Shown here: positions 51,990 to 59,808 of the stretch, in pieces
Layout of the letters: every line of letters starts with the position of its first letter
Position numbering within the stretch: position 1 is the stretch's first letter
NCBI GenBank assembly: GCA_963169455.1
Contig: CAUJDW010000103.1
Location: 1 to 64,000 of the forward strand
Source: Bacteroidota bacterium
Lineage (GTDB): Bacteria > Bacteroidota > Bacteroidia > Chitinophagales > Saprospiraceae
Reading direction: 5' to 3'
DNA length: 64,000 nucleotides
Notes under the pieces: model-generated
Database searches by the model: none
Seen by the model: the letters and a program-made list of their open reading frames with translations, nothing else
What the model was told of the DNA's origin: nothing
Translations under genes and position numbers: made by a program

Positions 51990-52900
51990 CGCTTTTTTTG
52001 TCATCCGAACAAAGGGCCTGTCTCCCACCCAACGCAGCGGTGTGGCAATCGGAAGACACCAAACGCTTCACCCCCAAGGCGCTGCCGCAGCCAGTTCTGC
52101 AAGCCAGTTCGTTTCCCTTCCAGGCTTGCAGCCCAGGCAGCCGCAGCGCCCCCACAGCAGGCACAGCGCCGCCGATTCACTGCACATGGTTCCGTTTCAC
52201 TTCGCCGCTGTCCCTGCTTTCTGCCAGCCCGCCACCAACCCAATCCGATTGCCACGCACCAGCTTGTCCCACCCGAAAACTTGCCAACCGCACCGCCAAG
52301 TCAGCGCCGCAGCCTTTTGGGCAAACCCGCCATCCATCGCTCCCGGCAGCGGTGCTGGCCCCGCAGCAGTAGCAGCGTCACCTCCGTGCCTCCGGCGACG
52401 CTGCCACTGCTTTTTGCCAACCCGCCCGACCCGCAAGAAATCCCGCCCAGTAAAGCGGAGTGGAAAACGGACGCCCAACGCAATCCCAATCGGCTGCCGC
52501 AGCCTGGGCTGCAAGCCCGCTCGTGCCTCTCTTGCCTTGCAGCCCAGGCAGCCGCCGCCGGCCCGCAGCAGGCGCAGCGCCACCGTTTCACTGCACCTTC
52601 GTTCCGTTTCACTTCGGTGCTGCCCCTGCTTGTCAGCCTTGCCCCCACCAACCCAACTGTTTCCACGACCTATTTTGTCCCACCCGTTTAAAGAAAGCCC
52701 TCACCGCCCCACCCACCCATTTCAGTGGTGTGAAAAACAGCCCCAAAGCCCACAAGCCAAAGCACCGGATGCAAGCTCAGACTTCCTGTTTCACTGGAAA
52801 GCCTTAGCCAGTATCCGGCGCCCCGCAGCAGGAGTAGTCACAGTCATCTCACTTCGCATGGCTGCGTTCATGGCAGCGGCTACCCCTGCTTTAATGCCAA
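51990..52900. repeat. four imperfect GC-rich hairpin repeats
   Basis: A unit around CCGCAGCAG...CAGCG...TCACTTCG...GCTGcCCCTGCTTtcTGCC recurs at about 52150-52230, 52360-52425, 52563-52640 and 52818-52890. The first and third copies are preceded by long inverted repeats: GCAGCCTGGGCTGCAAG (52499-52515) with CTTGCAGCCCAGGCAGC (52536-52552, one mismatch) and the weaker pair at about 52088-52142. All frames are open by lack of A/T but none has family-like content, so I treat it as non-coding. Confidence 0.6.
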
Positions 52901-52943
52901 ACACGGCAAAGACAGGCTGTTTTCACGGAGTAGTTGCCCCCGG

Positions 52944-53822
52944 CTAATCCTCTAAATTTGTTTGGTTGAATTCTTTCGATAGCTCGTCATACAATGGCTT
53001 CAAGGTCTTGACAATCTGAAGGTGTACGTCTGAAAAAGGAATAGTTTCCAAGTTGGATTTGATTAGAAAAGATTGCCATTGCATTATCCTTTTTTCATCC
53101 GTTGCAAAAGCGTTTGTAAATAGGCTGTGGTTAATGGTGAAGGCAGTTTCCCTTGTCCTAAAGGTATTCGAGATAGCTTGCCGCAGGATTTCCGGGTCGT
53201 GCCGGCCAGGTTGCAGCAACCGAAAGAGGTCATAGAAATCCTTCATGCGGCTGTTTGTTTCTGCCAGGTCAATCATAGCCTCGAACTTCTCGGCGATAAC
53301 CGTTTCAGGGGAATAGGCCAAAAGTTCCGGTGCATCCATTTCAAGGAGGGTCGGAAATTTCATCTGCATTGGACCGGGCGTTACGAAATCCCCAAAGCCA
53401 ATGTCCACCTGCATATTTTGGCGGATATTGCCCAAACGTGCTATCACTTTTATCCGTATCCCGCTGTAATGCCCTTCCTTTGCGATTTCTTCTGTAGTGA
53501 TAGTGTCGAGGTCGAAAGTCACCCCATCTTCGTCATAATTCAACTTCAAAATGCCCCGGAATATGGAATGGAAATCCGCTTCCCGCCTTGACAATCCCAA
53601 GCCCAACAAGTCCAGGTCCATGGTCGGACGGCTCTTTTCCATTTCCAAAGCGTACAGCAACGCCCCTCCCTTCAGGCAAAAATGTTCCTTGTAGCTTGAG
53701 CAGGAAAGCCGGTAAAGTATCCTTTCCTGAAAATACCGGATGAGCAGTAGCTGGAAATTCTTTTGTTCAGAACGGGCAATATTTTTCAGCCTGTCCTGGA
53801 CGCTGGCAGCGAAGTTTTTCAT
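52944..53822 (-). CDS. abiEii: AbiEii-type nucleotidyltransferase toxin
   Basis: The 292-residue protein has the nucleotidyltransferase motif of AbiEii/AbiGii toxins: LKGGALLYALEMEKSRPTMDLD at about 47-68 is split as GGALLY and TMDLDLLGLG, with the catalytic Asp pair. Later motifs EKFEAMIDLAETNSRMKDFYD and the basic C-terminus fit the family. AbiEii toxins transfer nucleotides to tRNA or other targets and arrest growth in phage infection. The start overlaps the antitoxin stop by four bases. It gives stability or phage defence to the island. Confidence 0.88.
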   Translation of the reverse strand: MKNFAASVQDRLKNIARSEQKNFQLLLIRYFQERILYRLSCSSYKEHFCLKGGALLYALEMEKSRPTMDLDLLGLGLSRREADFHSIFRGILKLNYDEDGVTFDLDTITTEEIAKEGHYSGIRIKVIARLGNIRQNMQVDIGFGDFVTPGPMQMKFPTLLEMDAPELLAYSPETVIAEKFEAMIDLAETNSRMKDFYDLFRLLQPGRHDPEILRQAISNTFRTRETAFTINHSLFTNAFATDEKRIMQWQSFLIKSNLETIPFSDVHLQIVKTLKPLYDELSKEFNQTNLED

Positions 53823-54409
53823 ACCAAGAGGGTGACGAGTTTGTTGACTTCCTCCCCGATATTAAGGGCTGAAGCGTATTCGAGGAGTTTATGAATATTC
53901 CGGGGCTTCCGTTGGAGATAGGTATTCAACACTTCTTTCAAAATGTCCATGCCCACTTTTTTCTGGTATCTGACCATATCGCACACCGTCTTTTCTGCAT
54001 CGTACATCTCCACCATTTCACCTTCAACTTCCGCATTTATGATGCCTGTTTCATAGGCAGCCCCTTCCCAATAATAGAGCTTGATGGGTGGATATTCGGG
54101 CAATACAACTTTGTATTTTTTGGGTACTGCCACATGATATTCAGCGGGAACAAAGGTAGATAGGTCATGGTAAGCTGCCGCAGAGAAAAGACAAAACACA
54201 CCCTTTTTTACAATGTAAGAGACCTCTACCATTTCAGAAACCGGAACTTCCGTCCACCGATAAAGTCCACGTTTCAACTTTATCACCTGACCCGAATCCA
54301 GTAGCTCCTGAAGTTGGTAATATGTAATACCATCTTCAAGAAGCTCGCTGGCGTTGGCGACACCACCGTGCTTTTCAAACACACAACCAGGTTCAGTCGA
54401 ATTTTTCAT
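53819..54409 (-). CDS. abiEi: AbiEi-type antitoxin (type IV)
   Basis: The 196-residue protein begins with a winged-helix DNA-binding region (GGVANASELLEDGITYYQLQ, LKRGLYRWTE) and a C-terminal antitoxin domain (VSYIVKKGVFCLFSAAAYHD, AEKTVCDMVRYQKKVGMDI). AbiEi antitoxins repress the operon and neutralise AbiEii without direct binding. The gene precedes abiEii with a four-base overlap. The upstream spacer (54410-54552) is AT-rich and holds repeats GTTACGAATAATAGG that could be operator parts. Confidence 0.85.
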   Translation of the reverse strand: MKNSTEPGCVFEKHGGVANASELLEDGITYYQLQELLDSGQVIKLKRGLYRWTEVPVSEMVEVSYIVKKGVFCLFSAAAYHDLSTFVPAEYHVAVPKKYKVVLPEYPPIKLYYWEGAAYETGIINAEVEGEMVEMYDAEKTVCDMVRYQKKVGMDILKEVLNTYLQRKPRNIHKLLEYASALNIGEEVNKLVTLLV

Positions 54410-54552
54410 TTCTACGGCTAAAAACTAAAATCAGCCGTAAATTTCTAAAATAATTATCACATTTCAAACTGTTACGAATAATAGGTAAGCCATAAATGTC
54501 CCCTATAAAAGTCATATTTATAGGCATACTACTATCAAAATAGTACAAAACA

Positions 54553-54580
54553 AAAAAGCCCAGGCTCACCGCCCAGGCTT
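54553..54580 (-). terminator. terminator of the minus-strand pair at 54.6-55.7 kb
   Basis: AAGCC/GGCTT and GGC/GCC arms form a hairpin at 54556-54580; on the minus strand it is followed by TTTTTTG. It ends transcription from the genes at 55740 and 54844 before the AbiE operon. Confidence 0.65.
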
Positions 54581-54619
54581 CAAAAAGTATAATCCCATGA
54601 ACAAATCCAAAACGCTACC

Positions 54620-54844
54620 TCATTGGTCGCCCTTCACTGTAGTCTGACTGACCCCTGCGGCGACTGAACCAGCAACAACCAGGACCTTGGCCGCAGCCAA
54701 AATCCATGCGGGCAGGGCGACGGGAACCGTAATCAGAGTGCCTCCAATGGCACCCAGGACAATCCCCAGGTTCCGGATGGTTTTGAAAAATTTAGGTGTG
54801 GGAGCGCCCAATCGCTCCATGACGGACATTTTTTGAGTTTCCAT
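54620..54844 (-). CDS. small membrane protein, unknown
   Basis: With the Met at 54844 (METQKMSVMERLG) the 74-residue product has one or two hydrophobic stretches (LGIVLGAIGGTLITVPVAL, WILAAAKVLVVAGSVAAGV) joined by a short turn, with a basic segment KFFKTIRN before them. This resembles holin-like or phage-tail-associated hydrophobic peptides, but no lysis genes are near. It follows the unknown gene at 55740 by about 95 bp in the same direction. Confidence 0.6.
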   Translation of the reverse strand: METQKMSVMERLGAPTPKFFKTIRNLGIVLGAIGGTLITVPVALPAWILAAAKVLVVAGSVAAGVSQTTVKGDQ

Positions 54845-54939
54845 AAGCCTATGAATTTTGATTTGGATAAAAGAGGGCATGGACTTCATTACCCATGCCC
54901 CCGAAAAAAGTGCAAACCGAACCCTCATCGAGGGCTAAA

Positions 54940-55740
54940 TCAGAACACGTCCACCAACTGCATCGCATTGCCGGAGGCGAACAGGTAGTAGTTGTCACCG
55001 ACCTTTTGGAAGAACTCGATGCCAACGGCATTCAGCACAGCCACATCAGCCGCTGGCTCCAGGTCGTTCAGGAGCTTCGCCTCAAGGCTGATGGCTTCCG
55101 TTGCCACCTTAACATCGAGGTAATCCGTGTAGGCCATTCCCGAAACACCGTTCTGGTCAGCCACCTTCGGCTCATAAACTGCGGCCTCGGCGTTGAACAC
55201 ATAGTCGGATATGGCCGATACTGCATTGAACAACCTGAAATGGGTCGCACCGTTTGGCACGTTCAGGAAGTTTTGCGGCTGGAAAACCGGAATGGCGAGT
55301 GTCGAACCGATTCTCGCCGCCAGCGCTGTCAAGGTGAACGGAATCCGCAGAACAGAAGATAGCGACAGCTTGGGGTCGAAATCCAAGCCTTCGAGGTACT
55401 GTGGCACCTGGGTGATGAGGATTGCCCGCTGCCCACGGGCCTCAGAGCCGTCTTCCAGGTTGATTTTCTTGACGACGGCCATGAGCGTCCCGGTGAGGCG
55501 CCTGCTGAACATGTGCTTCAAGGGGCTGAACGCAGTGCGGATGGCCTTGCCTACACTTGCACAGCCAGCAAACTCTGCCATGTTTTCCCTTGTCCGCTTG
55601 AACTCGTCGCCGGTGAGCACCTGCTCCGCCGTCGGCCCACCGACCAGACCGGCGAAGTATCCCTTCTCGCCCTTGATTTTGAAATGCCGGACATCACCGA
55701 TGGTGCCGACATACTTGATTAGACCTTTTTGCCTTGCCAT
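54940..55740 (-). CDS. conserved Bacteroidota protein of the MARQKG type, unknown
   Basis: I take the ATG at 55740 (MARQKGLIKYVGTIGD); upstream extension to 55944 has no such content. The 266-residue protein opens with a motif pattern that I recall in many Bacteroidota orphans: a basic start, GTIGDVRHFKIKGEKGYFAG, and later FKRTRENMAEFAGCAS with GKAIRTAF. The C-terminal half is beta-rich (ATHFRLFNAVSAISDYVF). No signal peptide or membrane helix. Function unknown; it lies at the island's right border, with the integrase arm repeats in its upstream region. Confidence 0.7.
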   Translation of the reverse strand: MARQKGLIKYVGTIGDVRHFKIKGEKGYFAGLVGGPTAEQVLTGDEFKRTRENMAEFAGCASVGKAIRTAFSPLKHMFSRRLTGTLMAVVKKINLEDGSEARGQRAILITQVPQYLEGLDFDPKLSLSSVLRIPFTLTALAARIGSTLAIPVFQPQNFLNVPNGATHFRLFNAVSAISDYVFNAEAAVYEPKVADQNGVSGMAYTDYLDVKVATEAISLEAKLLNDLEPAADVAVLNAVGIEFFQKVGDNYYLFASGNAMQLVDVF

Positions 55741-55901
55741 AGCTTTACATTTTTGGTTAGAAAAAAACTGGAAATCAACTGCAAAGGTCGGCAGGGAAAG
55801 GCAGGCTGTCAAACTCATAATAGTGCGGCAACCAGCAAAAGGCACGGTAGGAATGAGGAAGGAAATGCTTAATTCGAAAGGAAGAAAGAGGTTGAGTGGA
55901 T

Positions 55902-55983
55902 GGTTAAACGAATTTTCCCTGCAAATCGAAGAAACGGACTGCAAGGGAAGGAAATTTTCAAAATGTTTAACCTATGTTTAACC
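55902..55983. repeat. right arm-type repeats of the island integrase
   Basis: GTTTAACC at 55965-55972 and 55976-55983 repeats the left-end motif in the same orientation; GGTTAAAC at 55902-55909 is an inverted copy. They lie 57-138 bp inside the right att core. Confidence 0.65.
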
Positions 55984-55992
55984 AAGAAATAA

Positions 55993-56025
55993 AAAAGCCT
56001 CATAAGTCATTGACTTACAAGGCTT
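55993..56025 (-). terminator. terminator of tRNA-Asp supplied by the island end
   Basis: AAGCC/GGCTT outer arms and TAAGTC/GACTTA inner arms form a hairpin; on the minus strand it is followed by a run of T. It belongs to island DNA left of the core, and equivalent hairpins stand at att A, B and C. Each incoming island thus restored the tRNA terminator. Confidence 0.75.
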
Positions 56026-56039
56026 TGTACTTTTTGAAA

Positions 56040-56056
56040 GCGGTCCGGACGGGACT
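56040..56056. repeat. att copy D: right border, inside tRNA-Asp
   Basis: GCGGTCCGGACGGGACT is identical to 11848-11864 and 197-213. It covers the acceptor 3' strand, discriminator base and part of the T arm of the tRNA. Confidence 0.88.
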
Positions 56057-56114
56057 CGAACCCGCGACCTCCTGCGTGACAGGCAGGCATTCTAACCAAC
56101 TGAACTACCGGACC
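56041..56114 (-). tRNA. tRNA-Asp (GTC)
   Basis: The minus strand folds as a 74-nt tRNA without encoded CCA: acceptor GGTCCGG/CCGGACC, D arm with GTTCAGTTGGTTAGAA, anticodon stem CCTGC/GCAGG around CTGTCAC (anticodon GTC), T arm GCGGGTTCGAGTCCCGT, and discriminator G. It is intact although an island is attached to its 3' end. It is the integration target of the whole array. Confidence 0.96.
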
Positions 56115-56159
56115 TTTATTTTTGCGAAGTTTCTTTAAACTTCGATAGGCTCTGTTAGG

Positions 56160-56226
56160 GCGGCGCGGCAGGCAGGCATTTTTACCCGGCTCGAAGAGAC
56201 GGGCTAACCAACTGAACTACCCGGCC
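56160..56226 (-). pseudogene. tRNA-Asp-like relic
   Basis: On the plus strand GGCTAACCAACTGAACTACC (56205-56224) matches the 5' half of tRNA-Asp (CTAACCAACTGAACTACCGG at 56093-56112), and CAGGCAGGCATT at about 56170 matches its anticodon arm; a segment containing GGCTCGAAGAGACGG lies between. The parts are in tRNA order but separated by an insertion. It may be an old duplicate of the tRNA gene or of its 5' half. Confidence 0.4.
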
Positions 56227-56509
56227 TGGCCCTTGCTTCAGGCCTTTTGCCTTCAGCGAGTGCAAATGTATGACACATTTTAAAACGAAGCAACACCCGC
56301 CCGTAAAAAATTAAAAAAAGTTTTGCCTACCCGGGCCAACTGCACCCTTATTGCTACTTTTGTACCCGAAAAGTAAGCCAATAAGCCCCGGTTTGGCCCT
56401 CCGCTGCAGCGTTTTTCCAGCGCCGGCGGCAGCCACAGCGGGCAGCCATTCTAGTGTAAAACCTGTGCTTTCTCCACATCGCGGGAAAGTTGGGTAAAAA
56501 CCTGAACCT
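56227..56509. other. chromosomal spacer between tRNA-Asp and accA
   Basis: It should contain promoters for tRNA-Asp (minus strand) and accA (plus strand). GC content rises toward accA. I see no gene. Confidence 0.4.
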
Positions 56510-57487
56510 ATGGTTTTCCTGGATTTTGAGCAACCCCTTGAAAGTCTGTACGAACAACTGGAGAAAATCCAGCAGGTCGGCGAAGAAGGCGACGTGGATG
56601 TCTCCGAGATGGTCAGAGAGCTGGATAACAAGATCCGCAACAAACGCAAGGAAATCTACAGCAACCTCACCGGCTGGCAGAAAGTGCAGTTGTCCCGCCA
56701 CCCCGAACGGCCCTATACCTTGTATTATATCAGCCAGATGTGCCGCAAGTTCACCGAACTGCATGGCGACCGATGCCTGCGCGATGACAAGGCCATCGTC
56801 GGCGGGCTGGGCTCTCTCGACGGGCAGACGGTCATGATCATCGGGCATCAGAAAGGGGTCAATACCAAAATGCGGCAGTACCGCAACTTCGGCATGGCCA
56901 ACCCCGAAGGCTACCGCAAAGCCCTGCGGCTCATGAAAATGGCCGAACGCTTCGGTTTCCCCGTCGTCACCCTCATCGACACCCCGGGGGCCTCGCCGGG
57001 CCTGGAGGCCGAAGAGCACGGCCAGGCCGAAGCTATCGCCCGCAACCTCTTCGAAATGGCCCAGTTGCGCGTGCCCATCGTCTGCGTCGTCATCGGCGAA
57101 GGGGCCTCGGGCGGCGCCATCGGCATCGGCCTTGGCGACCGCGTCTATATGCTGGAATATACCTGGTACTCGGTCATCTCTCCGGAATCCTGCTCCTCCA
57201 TCCTGTGGCGAAGCTGGGACTTTAAGGAACAGGCCGCCGAAGCCCTCAAACTGACCGCCGACCACATGTTCGAATTCGGGCTCATCGACGGCATCATCCG
57301 CGAACCCGTCGGCGGGGCCCACTCCGCACCGGAAGAAATGGCCAAACTGCTGAAACGGCAGATCAAAAAGGCGATCAGCGAAGTCCAGGATATGACGCCC
57401 GACGAAAGGATCGAAGCGCGCATCAATAAGTATGCCTCCATGGGCGTTTTTGATGTAAGGCCCTCCGAGGTGGAGGGTAAAGAATAA
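56510..57487 (+). CDS. accA: acetyl-CoA carboxylase, carboxyltransferase subunit alpha
   Basis: The 325-residue protein transfers the carboxyl group from biotin to acetyl-CoA with AccD, the first step of fatty-acid synthesis. The family's N-terminal helix pair ([15 protein letters not shown]), [43 protein letters not shown] and [15 protein letters not shown] are all present at the expected spacing, and the length is normal. ATG at 56510 gives the usual start. It is clearly core chromosome and shows where the island array ends. Confidence 0.97.
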   Translation: MVFLDFEQPLESLYEQLEKIQQVGEEGDVDVSEMVRELDNKIRNKRKEIYSNLTGWQKVQLSRHPERPYTLYYISQMCRKFTELHGDRCLRDDKAIVGGLGSLDGQTVMIIGHQKGVNTKMRQYRNFGMANPEGYRKALRLMKMAERFGFPVVTLIDTPGASPGLEAEEHGQAEAIARNLFEMAQLRVPIVCVVIGEGASGGAIGIGLGDRVYMLEYTWYSVISPESCSSILWRSWDFKEQAAEALKLTADHMFEFGLIDGIIREPVGGAHSAPEEMAKLLKRQIKKAISEVQDMTPDERIEARINKYASMGVFDVRPSEVEGKE

Positions 57488-57493
57488 TAAACT

Positions 57494-58051
57494 ATGGGAT
57501 TGCTACATGATATTCGGCTGATGGCCCACCGCCGCAGCCTGGCGCAACAGCTTCGCCATAAGGCCGCCCCCAGGGGCAAAGGCGCCGTAAACCTCAAAAA
57601 CGCCGCTTCCATCGGCATCCTCTTCGACGCCACGGAACTGCCGGCCCGCGAGGTGGTGCTGGAATATGCGGAACAACTGCGCAAACTCGGCAAACGCGTC
57701 TCCCTGCTGGGCTATTTCGACGATGCAGCCGACAGCGAAAACTACGCTTTCAAATTTTTTAACCGCAAGCAGATGGACTGGGCCCTGCGCCCCAATACCG
57801 AAGACGTCAGGGGGTTTATCGCTCAGGAATTCGACCTCCTCCTCAATATCGACCCGGTTTCCAAAGTGCATACCGAATACATCGCAGCCCTGTCGAAGGC
57901 CAAACTGCGGGTAGGGCCCTCCACCAGCCATACGTATTGCTACGACCTGATGATCGATATCCCTGCCGGCGCAGGCCCGCGCCGCTTCATCGAGCAAATG
58001 GAATTTCTGCTTGGCAAAACCAACGTCCAACATGAGCCAGCCCGGGTTTAG
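57494..58051 (+). CDS. DUF6913-like protein
   Basis: The 185-residue cytoplasmic protein begins six bases after accA. It has an alpha/beta pattern: SIGILFDATELPAREVVLEY, GKRVSLLGYFDD, QEFDLLLNIDPV, LRVGPSTSHTYCYDLMI. This matches small Bacteroidota proteins annotated DUF6913. The function is unknown. Its 3' end overlaps dapA by 20 bases, so accA, this gene and dapA form one operon. Confidence 0.75.
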   Translation: MGLLHDIRLMAHRRSLAQQLRHKAAPRGKGAVNLKNAASIGILFDATELPAREVVLEYAEQLRKLGKRVSLLGYFDDAADSENYAFKFFNRKQMDWALRPNTEDVRGFIAQEFDLLLNIDPVSKVHTEYIAALSKAKLRVGPSTSHTYCYDLMIDIPAGAGPRRFIEQMEFLLGKTNVQHEPARV

Positions 58052-58940
58052 CGGCGCCGGCGTCGCCCTGATCACTCCTTTCCGCAATCAAGCCATCGAC
58101 TACCCTGCCCTCGAACGCATTATCGAATACGTCATCGGGGGAGGCGTCGATTTCATCGTGTCCCTCGGCACTACCGGCGAAGCCATCACCCTCAGCGCCC
58201 GGGAGTGCCGGGAGGTGCTTGATTTTACCATCAAAACCGTCAACGGCAGGCTGCCCATCGTTGCCGGCTTCTTCGGCAGCAACTACACGGAAAGGCTCGT
58301 CCAGTCGGTGCGCAGCTACGACTTCGGGGGCGTCGGCGCCATCATGTCCAGCAGCCCGGCCTACAGCAAGCCTTCGCAGGAAGGAATCTACCGGCACTAC
58401 ATGGCGCTGGCGGAAGCCTCGCCGCTGCCCATCATCATCTACAACGTGCCCGGCCGAACCAGCTCCAACGTGACGGCCGCCACCTCCCTGCGGCTGGCCC
58501 ACGCCAGCGATAAGTTCATCGCCATCAAAGAAGCTTCCGGTGAACTGCTCCAGGCCATGCACATCCTCCGGGACAAACCGGAACACTTCCAGCTCTGGTC
58601 GGGCGACGACCCGCTCACCCTGCCGCTCATCGCCTGCGGCGCCACTGGCGCCGTCTCCGTCATAGCCAACGCCCTGCCCCGGCAATTCTCCGGCCTGGTG
58701 CGCGCCGCCATGGCCGGCGACCTCGCCACAGCCCGCCGCCTCAACAACCTGCTGCTCGGCATACACCCCTGGCTCTATATCGACGGCAACCCGCCGGGCA
58801 TCAAAGGGGCTATGGAATTACTGGGCTTCTGCAGCAGCGAAGTGCGCATACCACTGACCACCATGGAGCCGGAGCACCTCCAAAGCCTGAAAAAGGAACT
58901 GGCCAAAGTGATGGAATTGCCGGCAGTTCACCGCTCGTAA
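58032..58940 (+). CDS. dapA: 4-hydroxy-tetrahydrodipicolinate synthase
   Basis: The 302-residue enzyme condenses pyruvate with aspartate semialdehyde, the first committed step to diaminopimelate and lysine. Start at 58032 (MSQPGFSGAGVALITPF). Motifs: GTTGEAITLS at about 45-54, SSSPAYSKPSQEG, the Tyr in IIYNVPGRTS at about 134-143 and the Schiff-base Lys in FIAIKEASG at about 160-168. It shares its operon with accA and DUF6913. Convergent overlap of 13 bases with the LytTR regulator gene at its end. Confidence 0.96.
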   Translation: MSQPGFSGAGVALITPFRNQAIDYPALERIIEYVIGGGVDFIVSLGTTGEAITLSARECREVLDFTIKTVNGRLPIVAGFFGSNYTERLVQSVRSYDFGGVGAIMSSSPAYSKPSQEGIYRHYMALAEASPLPIIIYNVPGRTSSNVTAATSLRLAHASDKFIAIKEASGELLQAMHILRDKPEHFQLWSGDDPLTLPLIACGATGAVSVIANALPRQFSGLVRAAMAGDLATARRLNNLLLGIHPWLYIDGNPPGIKGAMELLGFCSSEVRIPLTTMEPEHLQSLKKELAKVMELPAVHRS

Positions 58941-59644
58941 TTCAACCGGGCAAGCAACTCATCCATGTTCCCCTCGCTGACGGGTATCTCATGGCGCCCG
59001 ATATTGATCTGATGGCTGCGTATGGACTCGATCTTGTCCAGGTTGACGATGTAGGACTTGTGCACCCGCATGAAGGCGCGCGCCGGCAGCTTTTCTTCTA
59101 TGGCCTTCAGGGTCGATCGGGTCAGCACCGGCTTGGGCTGGCCGGCCAGAAATATCTTCACGTAGTCCTTCATACTTTCAATATGGGTAATGTCCTGGAT
59201 GGGAATCTTGACCAGAGCGTATTCCACGTTGACGAAAAAGTGCCCCGGCTCCGTTTCGGCGGGAGGGGCAGGGGCTTCCTGCCTGTGCCGGAAAGCTTCC
59301 AGGGCTTTGTAGGCGGCCCGGGTGAAGCGCTCCAGGCTCACGGGTTTCATCAGGTAATCGACAACGTCCAGGTCGTAACTTTCCACCGCGTAATGGGAGT
59401 AGGCGGTCACAAAAATGGCAAGCGGTTTTTTCGGCAGGCTGGCCAGAAATTTCGTGCCCAGCAGGCCCGGCATCTGTATGTCCAGAAACATCAGGTCGAT
59501 GGGCTCCGCCTGCAGCGCCTCCATGGCTTCAAAAGCGTTCCGGCAGGTTTTCACCAGTTCCAGGAAGGGTATCTGCCGGATGTTCTCCTCCAGCATTTTG
59601 CGCCCCAGGCTTTCGTCGTCAACTGCGATACACCTCAGTTTCAT
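58928..59644 (-). CDS. LytTR-type response regulator
   Basis: The 238-residue protein has a receiver domain (IAVDDESLGRKMLEENI, phospho-acceptor in FLDIQMPG at about 55-62, FVTAYSHYAVESYDLD, LMKPVS) and a C-terminal LytTR DNA-binding domain from about 135 (FFVNVEYALVKIPIQDIT, MRVHKSYIVNLDKIESI). It is encoded 164 bp after a LytS-type kinase on the same strand and is its partner. The regulated genes are unknown; the divergent outer-membrane protein gene at 61069 is a candidate. Confidence 0.93.
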   Translation of the reverse strand: MKLRCIAVDDESLGRKMLEENIRQIPFLELVKTCRNAFEAMEALQAEPIDLMFLDIQMPGLLGTKFLASLPKKPLAIFVTAYSHYAVESYDLDVVDYLMKPVSLERFTRAAYKALEAFRHRQEAPAPPAETEPGHFFVNVEYALVKIPIQDITHIESMKDYVKIFLAGQPKPVLTRSTLKAIEEKLPARAFMRVHKSYIVNLDKIESIRSHQINIGRHEIPVSEGNMDELLARLNYER

Positions 59645-59808
59645 GCGCGTGCTTATGAGGGTTCAGAATGGTTAAGGCCGGGTTTGAGGGCGGCCCGGTG
59701 TAAAGGAATTCATTCGCTGATTCGGCGCATTACAGCATTTTTTCCAGGCAAAGCCAAAGGGCGCCTTGGCCCGGGGCTACAGCGGCCGGCGGTAGGCGGG
59801 CCTTCCCC

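Larger units (their letters stand above)
11848..56056. mobile_element. 44-kb genomic island in tRNA-Asp carrying heavy-metal genes
   Basis: Direct 17-bp att repeats lie at 11848-11864 and 56040-56056, and the right copy is part of the intact tRNA-Asp gene. A tyrosine integrase begins 190 bp inside the left border. GTTTAACC repeats occur near both ends (11978-11997 left, 55965-55983 right, plus an inverted copy at 55902-55909). Cargo: integration/replication-like genes, divalent-metal and copper resistance, orphan genes, ArdC-like protein and AbiE toxin-antitoxin. I recognise no relaxase, TraG-type coupling ATPase or conjugation pore gene, so it is not a self-transmissible element as seen here. 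Confidence 0.88.

Noticed and set aside
51990-52900. Diversity-generating retroelement template/variable repeats
   Set aside because: No reverse transcriptase gene and no adenine-specific differences between copies; differences are scattered and include all bases.
51862-52947. 361-residue plus frame over the GC-rich repeats
   Set aside because: Start lies inside ardC, the product is Pro/Ala/Ser-rich low-complexity sequence and other frames are equally open, so openness reflects composition.
11848-56056. Self-transmissible conjugative element (ICE)
   Set aside because: I searched the reading frames for relaxase HUH motifs, TraG/VirD4 Walker-type coupling proteins and Tra pore proteins and recognised none; only integrase, DUF3987 and ArdC-like genes are present.
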